Source of the DNA: Eumeta japonica
Lineage: Eukaryota > Arthropoda > Insecta > Lepidoptera > Psychidae
Assembly: GCA_005406025.1 (NCBI GenBank)
Contig: BGZK01000011.1
Span: 620,001-684,000, forward strand
Direction: 5' to 3'
Length of the DNA stretch: 64,000 nucleotides
Positions within the stretch are counted from its first letter, which is position 1, and each line of letters opens with the position of its first letter. Of this stretch, positions 1 through 13,079 are shown piece by piece. The notes under the pieces are model-generated. The model did no database searches and was not told where the DNA came from. It saw nothing but the letters and a program-made list of their open reading frames with translations. The position numbers were made by a program, and so were the translations under genes.

Positions 1-592
1 TTGGATGGGAATTCTTAGTAGAAGAACAGATTCGAGAGTCAACGGTAACCCACCGCTGACTCTCGGATCTATTCATGTAGCATGCTGCATGTTAATGCAT
101 GTTGCAGGCAGGCGTCTAATTATGGATTTCCGCGAATTAACATCTTACATAATAGTACACAGCATTTGTCTGGTCTGGGCCTCAAGTTCTATGTGTTATT
201 TCACTTTTAGGGCACGACGTTCCACAACGAGAGAAAATGAGAGAGATTGTCGATCTGATCAAATTAAGAGCAATATTTGAAAATGTTTTTAATCATTAAA
301 AACCAAACACTATGGCGTATACTGTGTCTCAGAAGATTTTGTTCTTTCGTTTACCCTATAGGAATAACAGTGGAGTTCACTGTTAGGGTACCTTTAGGGT
401 GTAAGGCGAACTATTGTCAAACAATAGTGAGATTCTATTCAACTTTTGATTATGTGCCATGCACAACATAATCATCATTGTGTCGTCAAAATGCAAGCAT
501 CACCTGCGCGGTTATTTCTACCGGTTTGGATTATGTTGAACCTATATATTTTGAACATATGTTTTCAATAAAAGTAAAAAAGAATACAATAT
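1..592. other. intergenic; left flank of hyperconserved core copy 1
   Basis: I see no gene here. From about 437 the sequence aligns loosely with the flanks at 26765-26908 and 32535-32678 (shared landmarks such as GCATGCACAACA and GATTATGTT), with many substitutions and indels. The flank therefore belongs to the same old duplication as the core that follows. Short open frames at 5-280 and 277-471 have no recognisable domain and look like chance. Confidence 0.6.
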
Positions 593-901
593 AAAGCATT
601 ATAGGTCGTCGCGTTCGTCTCTGGCGCGTTACAAACGGGATCGATGTCGTCACTCGCGTACGCGCTGTATTTCGTTTTGCTCAAATATTAAAATATTCAC
701 ATTTAATCCGGCGCGAAGAGTGACATTCGTGAAATCCTATTTTTCCCGCACACGACGCGCTAACCTAATATTGCTTTACGGCCGATGTGTCACTCTACTG
801 CTGAGCGCGCGCGTTATGCGCACCTAAATCTATAACGAGATCTCGTAAATCCCGCATTTATTATGGACGACGCTTTTGTGTGTTTTCAACTCGAAACACC
901 C
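593..901. repeat. hyperconserved CpG-rich core, copy 1 of 3
   Basis: A 309-bp tract that recurs at 26909-27212 and 32679-32982. Against copy 2 I count three substitutions and one 5-nt insertion (TTATG, inside a GCGCGC run), while sequence on both sides aligns only roughly. The tract starts just after a TATAAAG at 591 and is unusually rich in CpG for this AT-rich window. It contains the palindrome CGAGATCTCG. A plus-strand frame is open through most of it, but differences among copies in that frame are mostly nonsynonymous, so I do not call it coding there. It could be a promoter or 5' exon, a noncoding RNA, or a recent gene-conversion tract. Confidence 0.85.
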
Positions 902-1003
902 TACTCTAAGCATTTCTTGGCAGATATCAGTGCCAGCGGAAGTATATTATTTTTACATTCACCAAAGACATTTTTGTGCTTATCTCTCGGGCATCGCAAT
1001 TAA
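863..1003 (+). CDS. possible small ORF starting in core copy 1 (uncertain)
   Basis: ATG at 863 opens a 46-codon frame beginning MDDAFVCFQLETP. The same ATG and first 13 residues occur in copies 2 and 3, where the frame runs 54 codons. Copy 1 is shorter because its downstream frame differs. There is no signal peptide, membrane segment or domain I know. The start lies inside the hyperconserved tract, so conservation of the first residues alone is not evidence for translation. It could be the 5' end of a spliced gene, but I cannot see a convincing next exon. Confidence 0.15.
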   Translation: MDDAFVCFQLETPYSKHFLADISASGSILFLHSPKTFLCLSLGHRN

Positions 1004-3100
1004 ACTTATACGATTATTTGATTATTGGCCTTCAGAATATTACAACGATTTATTTGAACATAAATTTAATAATATTTTACTTCAGACTATTTAGAGCCCT
1101 TAACAGATGACAAAATTTTTTTATGGAATACAAAACTATATAAATTCACGCATATTTCCTAGAAGGGTAGGCAGGGAATATAGATTTCAATTATGGTTAT
1201 GATCTTTGCATATCTCTCTAGCTTCACTGACATCCATTAGTTTTATCATGCAAGAAAAAACTAGGTCCATATACCCTACCACTTTTCGAAATTCCGCTTG
1301 TACACACCAGATCTTATTTTCAGTTTCATTCACGACCGTTCAAATAATGATTTTCGCATACCTACAGATTGCCAACGATGCTGAGAAGGCTTCTAGTACA
1401 ATAATATATAATTTACTTTTAAAATATAAACTAAAAAAGGGTATATTAACTAAAAACGTGAATATTTTACGGACGTTGAAAATTTGCTTACTTAATCATT
1501 TGTTTATCTGTAGTGATGTGATGTACAGCACGTGTGATCGTCTAGTTTACAAAATTCTATAATAAAAACTTGGCTTGGAATCGAGAACAATGGTTTGCTT
1601 TTCCAAAGGCTCATTGTTAAAGACTCTATGTTTTCGGGAAATCGCAAGTACGAAAAGTATCCCAAAATGAATTAGATAATATTTACTCAATAATTTCATA
1701 CTGGCAAATTGTACACCATCATAAATACTGGTTATTTAATGATAAATTTAAAAATGGAACATATTTGAATTATTTTTTTTATATAAAATGCTAATTTTTA
1801 TGAGAATCTGACGGGAATTTGCTTGCAACAGTGGAACTCAGTTACGTAATTTTTTTGCAATGATTTATTATGATTACAAAAAGGTTCAAAGCACCAATAA
1901 TTTCTTGAACTTTTGTTTACTACTTTTGACGAGTCTGCTTGTGCGACAGTATTAAATTGGTTTGCTGAGTTTCAAAGAAGACAAGGAAGTTCAAATGTCC
2001 ATGGACATAACCAGTTCACTTCATATCGGGTTACCTCTTTCTGTAATACTTCTGTTTTTTATTGTTATCATATACTATTCAATTTGAAAGGAACTACACT
2101 TCAGTATCTTGCTCGTTTTTCTTAAAGGAAACTGCTTTCCAAACGAGTGGTTAATTCATATTATAATGATGCATTTCTAGAGTTATGAAATGAAAACAGT
2201 TTTGAATTTGAAAGATGAATTTGAATTTGTGTTTATAGTTAAGTCAAACAGTTATTTATGAGAATAATTACATGTTAACTCAAATATCAAATGAGAAAAA
2301 ATAATATCATAGAAAAAAAATCAACGACAATGTGTGAATTAAAATAATCAAGGCAGTGATTATTTATGTTCATATACGTATCGAAAGATTATAACTTATT
2401 TATATATATATTAGTTATAATTTTATATTTAAAACATATTAGTTATAATAATACATATACATCGTTATACTGTGCATGCTGTATTTCTATATATTTTTTC
2501 TACCTATTTTAGTAGGATTCGTTATTACGTGACTTTTCTCAAATATTCACTTTTGGCGTATCAAAACCATTTCTAGCAAAGGGAGATCGATTTGCATGTA
2601 ATCAGGAAATTGATAGGAAACTCAGATCTGTAAATCTGATTTTCTACAAATCCCCCACTCAAAGAATATAAGCTTCGATTAACATTTCTGGCCCGTATCA
2701 AATGTGTTTACCTATCTCCGATATAATCAGAACGTCTGATTTCATCGCTATAAGTTAAACGGAAAAAGAGCAAATTTAACATTTTGATTGCCAAATTTTG
2801 TACCAAAATTTAAATCAAAATCGAGAACCAATGCTCATTCCAACGAACGAAACTGCCAGCTTGAAAGGTATTTGTTTGTTAGGAAATCTGCACGCATCAA
2901 AGACAACATAATAAAAGGTTTCGCCTTCTTTCCGAGTCGACGACCATCTTCCTGGCCATCATCACGGCTCTTACGCGAGGCTTCACTTAGCTCGCACTCG
3001 AAAGGATTCATACTGTGTTAGAAAAAAATTAGATAAATGTCAGATAGACCCGCGATGGCGTGGTTGGCCCAAAATTGCTCACGCTCATAATCATACTCAT
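902..3100. other. duplicated intergenic block, paired with 33.0-35.9 kb
   Basis: Stretches between about 1900 and 3030 align with 34700-35880 (for example the CTTGCTCGTT segment at 2110 and 34817, and the block ending at 3025 and 35880). On the minus strand, 3011-2835 is an open frame of 58 codons preceded by a polypyrimidine tract and CAG. It contains FECELSEASRKSR, and the paralogue at 35.8 kb has FEYELTEASSKSR followed by a stop. This may be an old exon, but I cannot assign it. Confidence 0.5.
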
Positions 3101-4450
3101 CCCAAATCCGACTGACAATGTCTTATTACTCTCCGTTCGACCCTCAGAATGCGCTTTTCTTTTCGCAGCAGTGTCGCTGCGCCTACGCATACGATCTGTT
3201 TATTTTGTTTTTGCATAATATTTTCTGGTCAGGCAAATTAGGATAAATATATTATAGTATGTAGATTTGTTGCTTATATACGTTCTCGTTTTCTTTTTTT
3301 GATTGCTTTTTTGTCTCTAAATATTTACTACATTATTAAAACCAAAATTACAAAGTAGATGAGTGTTAATATTCAAAAATATTTTAACTAATACGTTTAA
3401 ATACTCACTTTTGTTTTACTGGAACGAAAGGAAAAGGTTTACAACGAATTTTTAGTACGGTCTGCATTCCAAATCTTTATATGTTGCTACTAAGAGCGTA
3501 TAAATACTTTATGGTCGGGTGCTTCGACCCGCCAGCTTCACGGTTGGCCGGAAACAGTCTCTATTATCTAAATTCTACGTTACTGTCGTATGACTCTATG
3601 GCTACTGCTTTCCCGTTGTTTAAGCTTTTATGTATAGTTTTGATTGAAATTAAAAATAATGTTAGCTTATTAAAATAAAATATAAAAGAAGTTTATGTGT
3701 ATTTACGTAAGCACATAAGAAATCACATTTCTTTGGTATGAATTAACAATATCCATAGTGTAAGTATCCATAATATAAGTGTACGAGTTACTGAGTTAGA
3801 CACTACACTCGTGTCTATTAGTTTGTTACTGTACAATAAAGCATGTATAATATGTGTAATTGGCGCACCACTTGGAATAATTTCAGACAGTATTAACTTC
3901 ATGGTGTGTTAGGTTGGTGCCCATAACGTGCAACCACATGTCGAAAATGCACTCCGATCTGTTTTTCCTAAAGTCCCAAAAGAAGTATACAACTTCTTCA
4001 CCATCTTCGAGAAAAAAGGGAAACTAAATATTTTTTGGTGGAGTCACGTTGTGAATTTGTATTTAATGAAAAAAGAAGGCGCACCGCAAGTTAATTAATT
4101 CGAATAAAAATAAATCACAGATGGCAATCATTTCACACTGATGACACTATCCTTTGCACGATATACAATTGGCATTGTTAAAATAAGCATTTCATCTAAA
4201 GCATGCAACTTATTATTGTACTACCAGTCTTTATAACACAACACCCTTTCTATACAGAATAGTAACAGATATTGTTTTACTTCGGTGCGTGCAACTTTAC
4301 ACCTCATGTCGACAACAAAAATTTTTGTTTAGTTGTCATTGTAATACATAAATTCCGATTCTATTTATTTTTGGATAAATCCAACATTTTCAATATTGGC
4401 TTATGAGATTTGATTTGATTTGAAGTTTTGAAGTTTGTGTTTGATATTAT
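3101..4450. other. intergenic, nothing recognised
   Basis: AT-rich sequence with no supported gene, RNA or named repeat. Open frames are short and featureless. Confidence 0.6.
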
Positions 4451-4790
4451 AAACAGCAAGTTATACCACTTTGGAAAAAAATAGCGGCAACTCGCATGTT
4501 ACTCACGCGGTGTATAGTAGTGTGTGACTGTTTGCCTTTCGTATACGTCTATTTTTGTGCAACTCAAAGTGTAAAATGACGTCAATACGTGGTAAACAAG
4601 ACTGAGTCAATCTATTTAATTTACTATGAAGTTATAAAAATAAGAAGCAGAAGTTTTCTTTGTAAACGGATTTATTGTATCTAAGATAACAGAGCCGACA
4701 ATGATAAAGAATTAAATGAAACGTTGTTTGAATCCTTCAAAATCGTGGCTTACAAAATGCCCCTTAAAACGCATAGTCAGTGGTTTGTCT
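4451..4790. repeat. diverged duplicate of 27450-27790
   Basis: Aligns in the same orientation with 27450-27790: both carry ACCACTTTG, then CAACTCGC, a variable stretch, then AATAAGAAG, AATTAA and a GTTTGAAT segment. It is noncoding and heavily diverged, and is part of the larger duplication that also carries the hyperconserved core. Confidence 0.6.
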
Positions 4791-5087
4791 GATGGTATGT
4801 GAGAAGGCTTCCCGAACTTTTTCCAAAACAAGAGGCAAAAAATTGTCATTGTGTCGATCTGCAGTCACTGTTTTTCTATTTTCTAATATAATTGTTGCAT
4901 AATGACCTGTCAATCCGAAGAAAGATGCCATCATCTTTCATCGAATAATGAAATTCATAGAAAATTATTGCACGAAAATTTTCTAGGGTTAAAATATGCT
5001 AATGTTAGGCACACAATTTTCTTTTTACCGCGAATTTGTAAAAATATATGAGCGAGGAACGCAACATACATAATAAAATTTGCAAAG

Positions 5088-5090
<3 letters not shown>

Positions 5091-5154
<64 letters not shown>
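5091..5154. repeat. (TA)n microsatellite
   Basis: About 32 uninterrupted TA dinucleotides. The surrounding 4791-5581 is AT-rich and holds no gene that I can support. Confidence 0.97.
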
Positions 5155-5157
<3 letters not shown>

Positions 5158-5581
5158 TATTTTACAATTTTTAAGTGGCCAATTCGCAAAACTTGTGTTA
5201 CCTACGTACGTTCCACTTTCAACTTTCTGATCGCGTCAGGGTTATAACTATAATATTACGCAGCGTTATTTGCGATATCACCTAGAGTAAAAAGCACTCA
5301 TGGTTACGACGAGACCGAGACAATGAGTATCAAGATGACTAAAGCAAAATAAAAAGTAACAATATACTTTAGTAAAATGTAAGAAACTCTTCTCCGATAG
5401 TATGTAAAATAAATTCTTTAGCATTTATTATTGAAAATAAATAAAATTTAAGCACCCGACACCGATGAGCTTGTATGAAAAGATTGATGAATGTCAGTGA
5501 GGCAAGAGAGATAAGCAAAGATCGTACCATAAAGAAATCTCTGCCTATCCTTCTTGGAAATAGACGTGAGTTTATTTTTAT

Positions 5582-5647
5582 TTTTTATTTTGTTCGTTTG
5601 AACAAAATAAAAATCGCGTTTCCTTGCCGTTTGGCAAGGAAACGCGA
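5582..5647. repeat. two abutting perfect hairpins with identical GTTT loops
   Basis: Hairpin 1 has 14-nt arms at 5582-5595 and 5600-5613, hairpin 2 has 15-nt arms at 5614-5628 and 5633-5647; both loops are GTTT and no base separates the hairpins. The paralogous sequence at 28.3 kb, in opposite orientation, has only a single uninverted version. The arrangement is what a double template switch during replication would leave: outer arms ancestral, inner arms their inverted copies. Confidence 0.9.
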
Positions 5648-6125
5648 CTCCGCCATACGTTAATATGAAGTGGTATGAAATACCAAACGGTATGAACTGC
5701 GGCTGCTTGTCGACTCCTATCGGGCCACGATCGAGTCTATGGTGCTTGTAAACACACTCCAAAATCGTATGCTTCTTACTTCAAAAGTAAGTCCTATTTT
5801 TTTTTTATTTTGCGAAAAAAACCAACATTACTTAGTTAACAGACCTAACATTCTTTTGCGAGCAGATCCCTCAGCAATGGAAAGAGCTTAAACTCTTACA
5901 AGCAGACCTCGCGCTGTTGAGCGGACCCCATAATAAGCATCGATCGGGCGGATTACGTATTTGCTGTTAAATGTTGCAACACTTTATTTCCTTACTGACC
6001 CATAACTACGTTCGCGTGGACATATAATTAATTTTTTCACCCTTTGTATCGATCGATCTCGCTGTCAATCTCAATTCAGGGCCCGCTCTCAACTCCGAAA
6101 CCGGTAGGTATGTATCTCTACTGCT
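5648..6125 (-). repeat. inverted partner of the 27830-28310 repeat
   Basis: Read on the minus strand this aligns with 27830-28310: the CGGTTTCGGAGTTGAGAGC segment (near 6100 and 27845), the GTTGCAACATTTAA segment and the TGGTATTTCATACCACTTC segment occur in the same order in both. Two copies in opposite orientation about 22 kb apart suggest a dispersed element or an inverted duplication. No coding capacity is visible. Confidence 0.75.
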
Positions 6126-7469
6126 TCTCACTCCGATCCGTGTCACGTTCTTGCTTCTGATTTCTGACCCACACTCGACTTCGATTGCTGTACAATATAA
6201 ACGAGCAGCAATGTCATTATTATACAATTACTAACAAAAATATACAATAATACAACAGTATTTTTCTCACGACCGATTCGCGGAATACAATTGCTTCTGA
6301 AGTGTACGTGATCATTCACAATGAAATTCCTGTTGTATTAAAACAAATTGCATTTCCCTAAATTGTCGAGAACAAAAACAATTGAAAGTATTCAAATAGT
6401 GGTCTTACCACAGTTAGATGGTAACTAACAATTCTTATAATGAAGAAGAACTCTATGGCCTAGGGACCGTACTATGTACGCACCGCGTCCGACCACATTC
6501 CATACTGAACCGTGAAATAAACATTTTCTACAGTAGTTCAAAAAAAAACTTTATTTTTCAGTAAACTGCATCGAGTATCGTAAGTCCCGTTTAAATTGGT
6601 CGCTTCATTTGAAAAATATCTTTAACAAAATAGTTAAGAAATAACAATTAGGTAATGCATTTATACCTCTAACGATTTTATAGAGAACTCCAAAAATTTT
6701 GAGTTTGGAAATATGAAGAATGATGTTCTCATGATGTCATCCGAGCTAGAAAACTTTATTGCGCCAAAATAATGCGGGAAGTGCTTTAGGCAGGCCTGTA
6801 AGATCAATCGTTGCCCAGATTTTCTTTTTGTTTTTATTGCAACTCGGTATATGACAATTTATATTGATCGTGTAGTAGAAATAATTGCAGAAAATAAATG
6901 TGTGTAGAATTTATATTTATCTTCGCTATTTTATATACATGTAGAATGTAGATATTGTTTACGTCCGTGACAGGCATTTATTACAGAAGTTTAACTCCGG
7001 AATGAACATCTATTTTTCCATCGACTCGCAAAAATCCGCTCTGTACTTCACCTGGATGGGAGCACCATAAAAGCACTGCACTTTAACGGAAAAAAGCCCG
7101 ATAACGTAATTATTCGAAACGCCTGCACAAATCAAGTGAAAATCGTTAGTTCTGAAATTCCTTCAGAACTTTTCACGATTCTCGCATTGTCGCCTTTCTG
7201 TACTTAAAATAATAAAATTTCATACACAGATTTAAATGAATGGCTCATGAACATGTGTGCCTTTGGGTGTTCTTTTGATCCCCTAGCTGGCGGCAACACA
7301 AAGAACTCCAATAAAATTCACAATGTACATAAATATATACTTAAGACATCACGAGATACATAAGCACTAAGAAAACTCACAATCATTGTAGATGAATTAA
7401 CTTAGCTCCGGGTGAAATATCGGGTATAATACGTAACTTTGATCTCAGTACAATTGTAATAGATTTGTA
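6126..7469. other. intergenic, nothing recognised
   Basis: No supported gene or named repeat. The tail near 7441-7469 leads into quasi-periodic repeat sequence. Confidence 0.5.
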
Positions 7470-8530
7470 TCGACGGATGTCAGTTTTAATCCCAGTCTCG
7501 CTTTCGGTTCAGAACCTCGCCCTTTTTGTCGATTCTGCCCTCTATTCCGCTTTTAATTCCTATTCCGCCTACCGGTCATAGCTCCTAGTTAGATAAAGTC
7601 CGGGGAAAATGCTAATATCAAAAAATAAAATATAAGCTTTTATTACTATTTGTAATCAACTTAGAGATATAAGTACACGGATGGAGCCGGGATGAGTGTG
7701 CTATTTATTAGTTAAATACTTAAGAATCTGTTCAGTATTCGATTTGATAATACGCGCATTAAACCAGAGATACATATATAATATTTTTTTGTTTTTTCAG
7801 AAACCTTTCCGAAAGAGCGTATACGACATATCATCAAAGTTTTTTGTTAATTGTTATATATTTTATATTAACTGATGACACTGTGTCCATCGTGATCCCG
7901 ACTTCGTCTTTTCGATTTTGTTTCGAAACGATCCTGATTTCATTTTTGCTTCCAATCTGGATTCCCGTTCCACCTTTGATTGAATTCCCAAAACTAATTC
8001 CATTTTTGAGGGTTTCTAAATTTTCATGCAGGACCTTAATATGACCATGATGAAAAGTACCAAAATTCCGAATATCCTTTTATTAGCGTTATCTATATCT
8101 ATGTCAAATTTCATTTAAATCGATTTAACTGTAAGGGTTTTTAATAATGCTTACGGAACCGTAAAAAACTTTATGCTATATCCTTTCATTGGCTTCTAAT
8201 CATTACCATACTAAATTGTATTCTTATCGGTTAAACTGCAATAATTCTTACCGAACCCTAATAAATCTATATCTTACCTATGGCTTCGAACTGTCTCCAT
8301 ACTAAATTTTATTAAAATAGGATAAACAATAAAGTTATTAGTAATTCTCACAGAACTTTAAAAAGGCTTCAAATCCTTCATAATTTTTATTGTAGATAGC
8401 TCTCGCCCGCAGCTCCGCCCATGTCAACATATAATCGATTCCCACATCTTTTATACCAGCATGACGCTGTGTCCATCATTATCCCCACCCCGCTATTTGC
8501 CTTCGATTTCGTCTTTTACTTTTTACTAGA
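7470..8530. repeat. quasi-periodic GATTCCGATC-type repeat plus diverged ~110-bp tandem units
   Basis: 7470-7570, 7890-8000 and 8455-8525 consist of irregular runs built from words such as ATCCCGATTTCG and ATTCCGATC, the same composition as tracts near 17.3, 37.3, 47.6, 49.1, 50.3, 57.5 and 61.1 kb. Between them, 8060-8400 holds about three diverged units of roughly 110 bp, each with a GGAACC/GAACCC core and ATTAAAAT-like filler, matching in inverted orientation the array at 22.5-23.0 kb. A CGCCCGCAGCTCCGCCC motif at 8405 is the end of another dispersed repeat. Confidence 0.6.
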
Positions 8531-9528
8531 CTACAACACACCAAAGGAAGAATAATATAATTCGCAATCTATGTATGAGTATTCGATTTATTAAAACATG
8601 AAATCTTAAATATCTCAACGAACTTTTTTTTTCTATTTGCTCTTCTATTATAATCGGATATTTTTGGCTAGTTCATAACATGTTGATGACTTGAAGAGGA
8701 TTCGTGGACGAAGGTAACAACTTACAGACATAATGATGCATTTGATGTGATAGACAATAATTTCCTTAAAATTTATCGTTTCTTCAAATGGTCAACGATT
8801 CTGTCATAGCTGGTGCGTATTTGGACACGGTCAATAGGGTAGATCGAGAGTAATTGAAAGACAGATTGTAAAAAATTATTCTGAATAATGATTGAGGAAC
8901 ATATATTATTTAGATTGATTACAATCATGCAGGCTAACCGCAAGACGTTCCGTTATTTTCGTGTTCTTCGACCTCAAGAATATCCGAGTCGACAATATTT
9001 AGTTCGGAGCGTCAATATCGCACGCCTCACAAAGCAAAGCGGTATTAAGAAGAGTTTTAATCTCACTATGAAAGTCACGTCCTATTTACTCACATTTAAT
9101 AGCTCCAATATTCTTTTTGGTTCTCCTAAATATAATTCGTATTTGATATTCTTATAAGAAATTTATTGGTAATTTCTGGTGAATTATTTTTATCGTTTCG
9201 CTAATATTATTAAAGAAATATTTTAAAGTGACTAATATTATCAATAACACGTTAAATTTTAATAAAGTCAAGTACTTTAATTAATTTATTCGTACTTGGT
9301 TCATTTTTTTTTTTTGAATCAAAAAGCCGTTTGATAATCACTGTCCAAACCTTATTTTTTTTATAATTGACAAAAAAGTTAGTAAAAAATAAATTTTTAC
9401 GTGGAATTTTATTCATATTTTACAAGTGTTTCCTGTTTTAATTCAATTTTAGTATTTCTCTGAAGAACCAGCAAGGAAAATTTTATTCATATTATTAGTT
9501 TGTAATGCAAAAAAAGTGCACAATTCCT
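8531..9528. other. intergenic, nothing recognised
   Basis: AT-rich. The longest open frame (8888-9157, plus) has no recognisable domain and no paralogue in the window. Confidence 0.5.
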
Positions 9529-10755
9529 CAGGGGCGGATCTAGAATTTTTGGGGCCCTGGGCTAATAATATTTAGGGGTCTACTAATCATTCAGCTAATT
9601 GTCATTTTGTCAAGAAACTGTTTACTATAGTGATGTACTGGTCGTTAAAAACTAAATTTCTTGCGGCGTTCCCTTAAAAGCTTCTTTTTGATTAGAAAAC
9701 ACTAGATTTTTTTTGAAAATACCTTATTTTTTGATAATATAGCTATATGACCGAAAACGAAAATAATATAGAATTGTTCAAATCATCACACAATACAAAA
9801 GAAAAACTTGATTCATCAGACAACAGTCAAATAGGAATTTCTAAGAAAGCTGAAGTATCTCACTTAGATATTCCTAAATCATTAAAGTAAGGATTGAAAC
9901 AGTTTGTTAATGTGCATTCTATCATTTTTTTTTAATTTGATCTAAATATGAACTGGATGGAAAAAGAATACGAAAACTAGTGAGAAGATACTAATCATCA
10001 GGACTGTTTGGAAACCTTAACTAATTTGTCAGTTGTGAACGATGTTTCAGAGCGAGGCGTGAAGTTAGTGTACAATATTTGTTCAAAAAGATGAAGAACA
10101 GAAGCAATTCATTATTGAAACCTTAGATAATTATAGAAGTAAGAGTATTATAAATACAAAAAAAAGCAAGTTTTATTTTCTTTTCGAGATAAAATAGTAT
10201 TTGTCAGAAGAAATATAAAATAAAACATGATTTTACCAAAAAAATTCAGACCAGATCGTCTGAAGACAAGTCTTGTTTAGAAAAAAATCCTAGTGTTTTC
10301 TTATCAAAAGGAAGCTTCGTAGGCAGCGTCGCAAAAAGTTAATTTTTAACGACCAGTCTGTACGATATGTAAAAAAAAGACAATAAAATATTTTATTTAT
10401 TTAATATTGCTTCGTGTTTGTATACACAATCAACAACTATACGACATTATTGAAAGAAATTAGCAGGTATTATGTAGTTGTGTTATATAAATTGTAAAAC
10501 AAACTTTCTACATTTTGCCAACTTTCCGTAATAAACACACACGCACGATCGAAAATACATCGACCGAAAAAAAAGCGATTGGGAATTCTCTGGTTCGTTC
10601 GAAAGACGCGTACACGGGTTAATTGATCTCAGGGTTACCAATCTTACGACAGATTTTGTATTAACTTTAGATTTTTTTTTACTTCACAACAATCTCTTTG
10701 TGTCCACGGGACCATGGGTTGCAGCCCAAAAAGCCCTTAAGTAGATCCGCCCATG
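9529..10755. mobile_element. internally decayed hAT-type DNA transposon with 8-bp target duplication
   Basis: The element begins CAGGGGCGGATCTA and ends in its inverted counterpart (13 of 14 bases match). It is flanked by exact 8-bp direct repeats CAATTCCT at 9521-9528 and 10756-10763, the hallmark of hAT insertion. A second pair of inverted repeats of about 90 bp lies inside (about 9630-9720 and 10285-10370). The interior keeps transposase debris on the plus strand: an open 48-codon piece starting MTENENN at 9749, and around 10030-10140 a piece reading VSERGVKLVYN, which resembles the C-terminal part of hAT transposases. Stops and deletions rule out activity. Confidence 0.85.
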
Positions 10756-12290
10756 CAATTCCTAAAGACGAAATTACAAATCGTCGTATTCGATTTTGGC
10801 AGAATTAGAATGCGTAGGTAGGATTTCAAGTGGACGTAATGTTGTAACATTGAAAAAAATGTATGTATTAATAATGTAAATGACGAATATGAATAACAGA
10901 AGCGATAACCCGTAACCGGATACTGTTTGAGATATACGAAGTAATTAAAAGGAATGTACGTAAGTGCGTTACACATTTTACATAGAGTTTTACTACGGTG
11001 AAGCAATAACGAGGATTATAATTTTGACAGGTATGTATGTATGTGGGTATGTACGTGTATATTTTCTTTTGTTCTGTTATAATGTCTAAACTTCTTACCA
11101 AAATTAGACAAATGAAGTATCGTTGGAAGCGTTCTGATCGTCTGTTAGTTATAGGCTATGTGACGTCACGTTCAATTAAATATGGCGCCCTCTAGAGGTA
11201 ATTAAGTCATGAATTAAGAAAAGTTTTTTTAGTGATGCCGTGTTGGGGATCAAATAAAAGGTCTTAATTAAAAATAAATAAATATATATTATATATTTTT
11301 TTCACAAACAGTCAGACCGCACTGTTCAATAAACAGCGGATGCCAGTCATTAAGTTCCTCTAATTTTTGAAAAAACAACACCGCCCCTCTTTTAAATACT
11401 GTTTGTCCGAAACGACCTTTTAATTTTGTTATTTTAATAAAAGGCACGATTCTAGGCTTAATTCAATTTTTGATAATAATTGCAATTTATCTGGAGTTCC
11501 GAGAACAGTCATTTCATTCCAAAATGCCACGGATGAAACTTTGTTACGGTTTATAGAATTTATTATAGTTTATTACAAAAATCCTCATAAGTCACGAATT
11601 GGAAAGTTTGAGAAATCTTTCTTATTTCAAACCGTAAATCTTTCTTAAGTTTGGTGTATTACGTGAACATCATGTAAAACAATAGAACCTTAACAAAAAA
11701 GTAATATCAAGCGTATCTTTATATACTTTATAACAAAATGATATTCCTAAAATAAAAATTATGTTCAAGTACTAAAATCTACTACTACCCTATAACCTAC
11801 ACTGACAAAACAATACATTATAAGAGTAGTAAGTGATCTTGAGCTTTAGAGCAAAGTGCATCACGCTATACACCTAAATACCGTCATATGACATATATGA
11901 GGTGGCACTCGACCCCACGCTATCTTCTAAAAATCACTATGCATAATTGGATATATATTAGCTACATTGAAATATGTTATGTGTAAATTGTTTATTTAAT
12001 AAACAATAAATATTGAATAGGATGTACGTGATAGCGTGGTTTTACAGCATGATTTTCTTAGTAGTCTGGTTTAAGTTTTTGAACATAATTTATTATTAGC
12101 AGTTTCCCGTGCAACCTCAAAAAACGTGTTCCTGCTTTTTTTACGTTTTTGAAAGACCTAAGTTATCTTTACCAAATTGAAGAGTTTTTATTCTACTTGC
12201 CGCCATATAATCTACTAAAAAGTGAATAAATGACAAAAATTCTGAATTATTCACCATAATGTATTTTAATTATTTATACATATAAAAGAG
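10756..12290. other. intergenic, nothing recognised
   Basis: No supported gene. Minus-strand frames at 10737-11101 are short and featureless. Confidence 0.5.
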
Positions 12291-12860
12291 TGCACGACTG
12301 ACTGATCCATCAACGCACAGCCCAAACCACTACGTCTAGACACTTGACATTTTGTACAAAGGTTCCTATCGTAACGTAGACGAGCAACAAAAAAGGGTTT
12401 TTGGAAATCATCACCTAAGGAGTGAAATACTATTGGATGGAAAATCTAAACCGTTGAAGTTGTAGATGTCAAACTTAGTATCTTAGTTAATAAAAAAGTA
12501 CAAGGATTATTTTTTTAATTTAATGATAATGATACTCTGAAGAGAGTGAAATAGAGAGTAAAAAACAGCTGAAGCTATTAATGTCAAAGTTTATATTTCA
12601 GATACTTATTACCATTGAAAAATAATGACAAGCATAATTTTCTAAAGTAAACCTGAAGGAGGTAAAATAAAGGTTGAAGTCGTTATATACAAAAACGAAA
12701 GCATTGAAGTTATTAACGTAAAATCTGTATTTTTTTCTACAAGAAAAATAATGGCATGCATCGGATTTTGAAAATTAACTTTAAGGAGGTGCAATAGGTG
12801 ATATAACGTGGTATGGGAAATCAAAAAGGCTGAAGCTGTCGATGTCAAAATTTAAACTTC
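12291..12860. repeat. diverged tandem repeat, unit about 110-130 bp
   Basis: Four to five degenerate units share the order: GAAGTTGT or GAAGCTATT, GATGTCAAA or similar, TTTATATTTCA-like, a run with AATAATG, then AAGGAGGT/AGAGAGTG and AATAG. The spacing drifts, as in an old satellite. Not coding. Confidence 0.5.
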
Positions 12861-12951
12861 AAAATATCTAAAACTGTTTATGTTAAAATTTTTGTATTAT
12901 TATTTAATTATACTAATTGTACTATTATTTAATTTCGAAGATTAAAAAAAA

Positions 12952-12983
12952 ATGTATGTACAGACAGACGTCTGTACATACAT
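12952..12983. repeat. perfect 14-bp hairpin bracketed by A and T runs
   Basis: Arms 12952-12965 and 12970-12983 with loop AGAC. A run of A precedes and a run of T follows, so the fold could extend by about seven A-T pairs past one bulged C. Probably a snapback mutation or MITE scrap; too short for a confident small-RNA precursor. Confidence 0.7.
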
Positions 12984-13079
12984 CTTTTTTTATGAAACAA
13001 TTTGATAACTTTTTGTTTTCTGGATCACAGATCCCAATCCAATCATTAAAAAAAATCGTTCTGTGTATCTTTTTTCATT

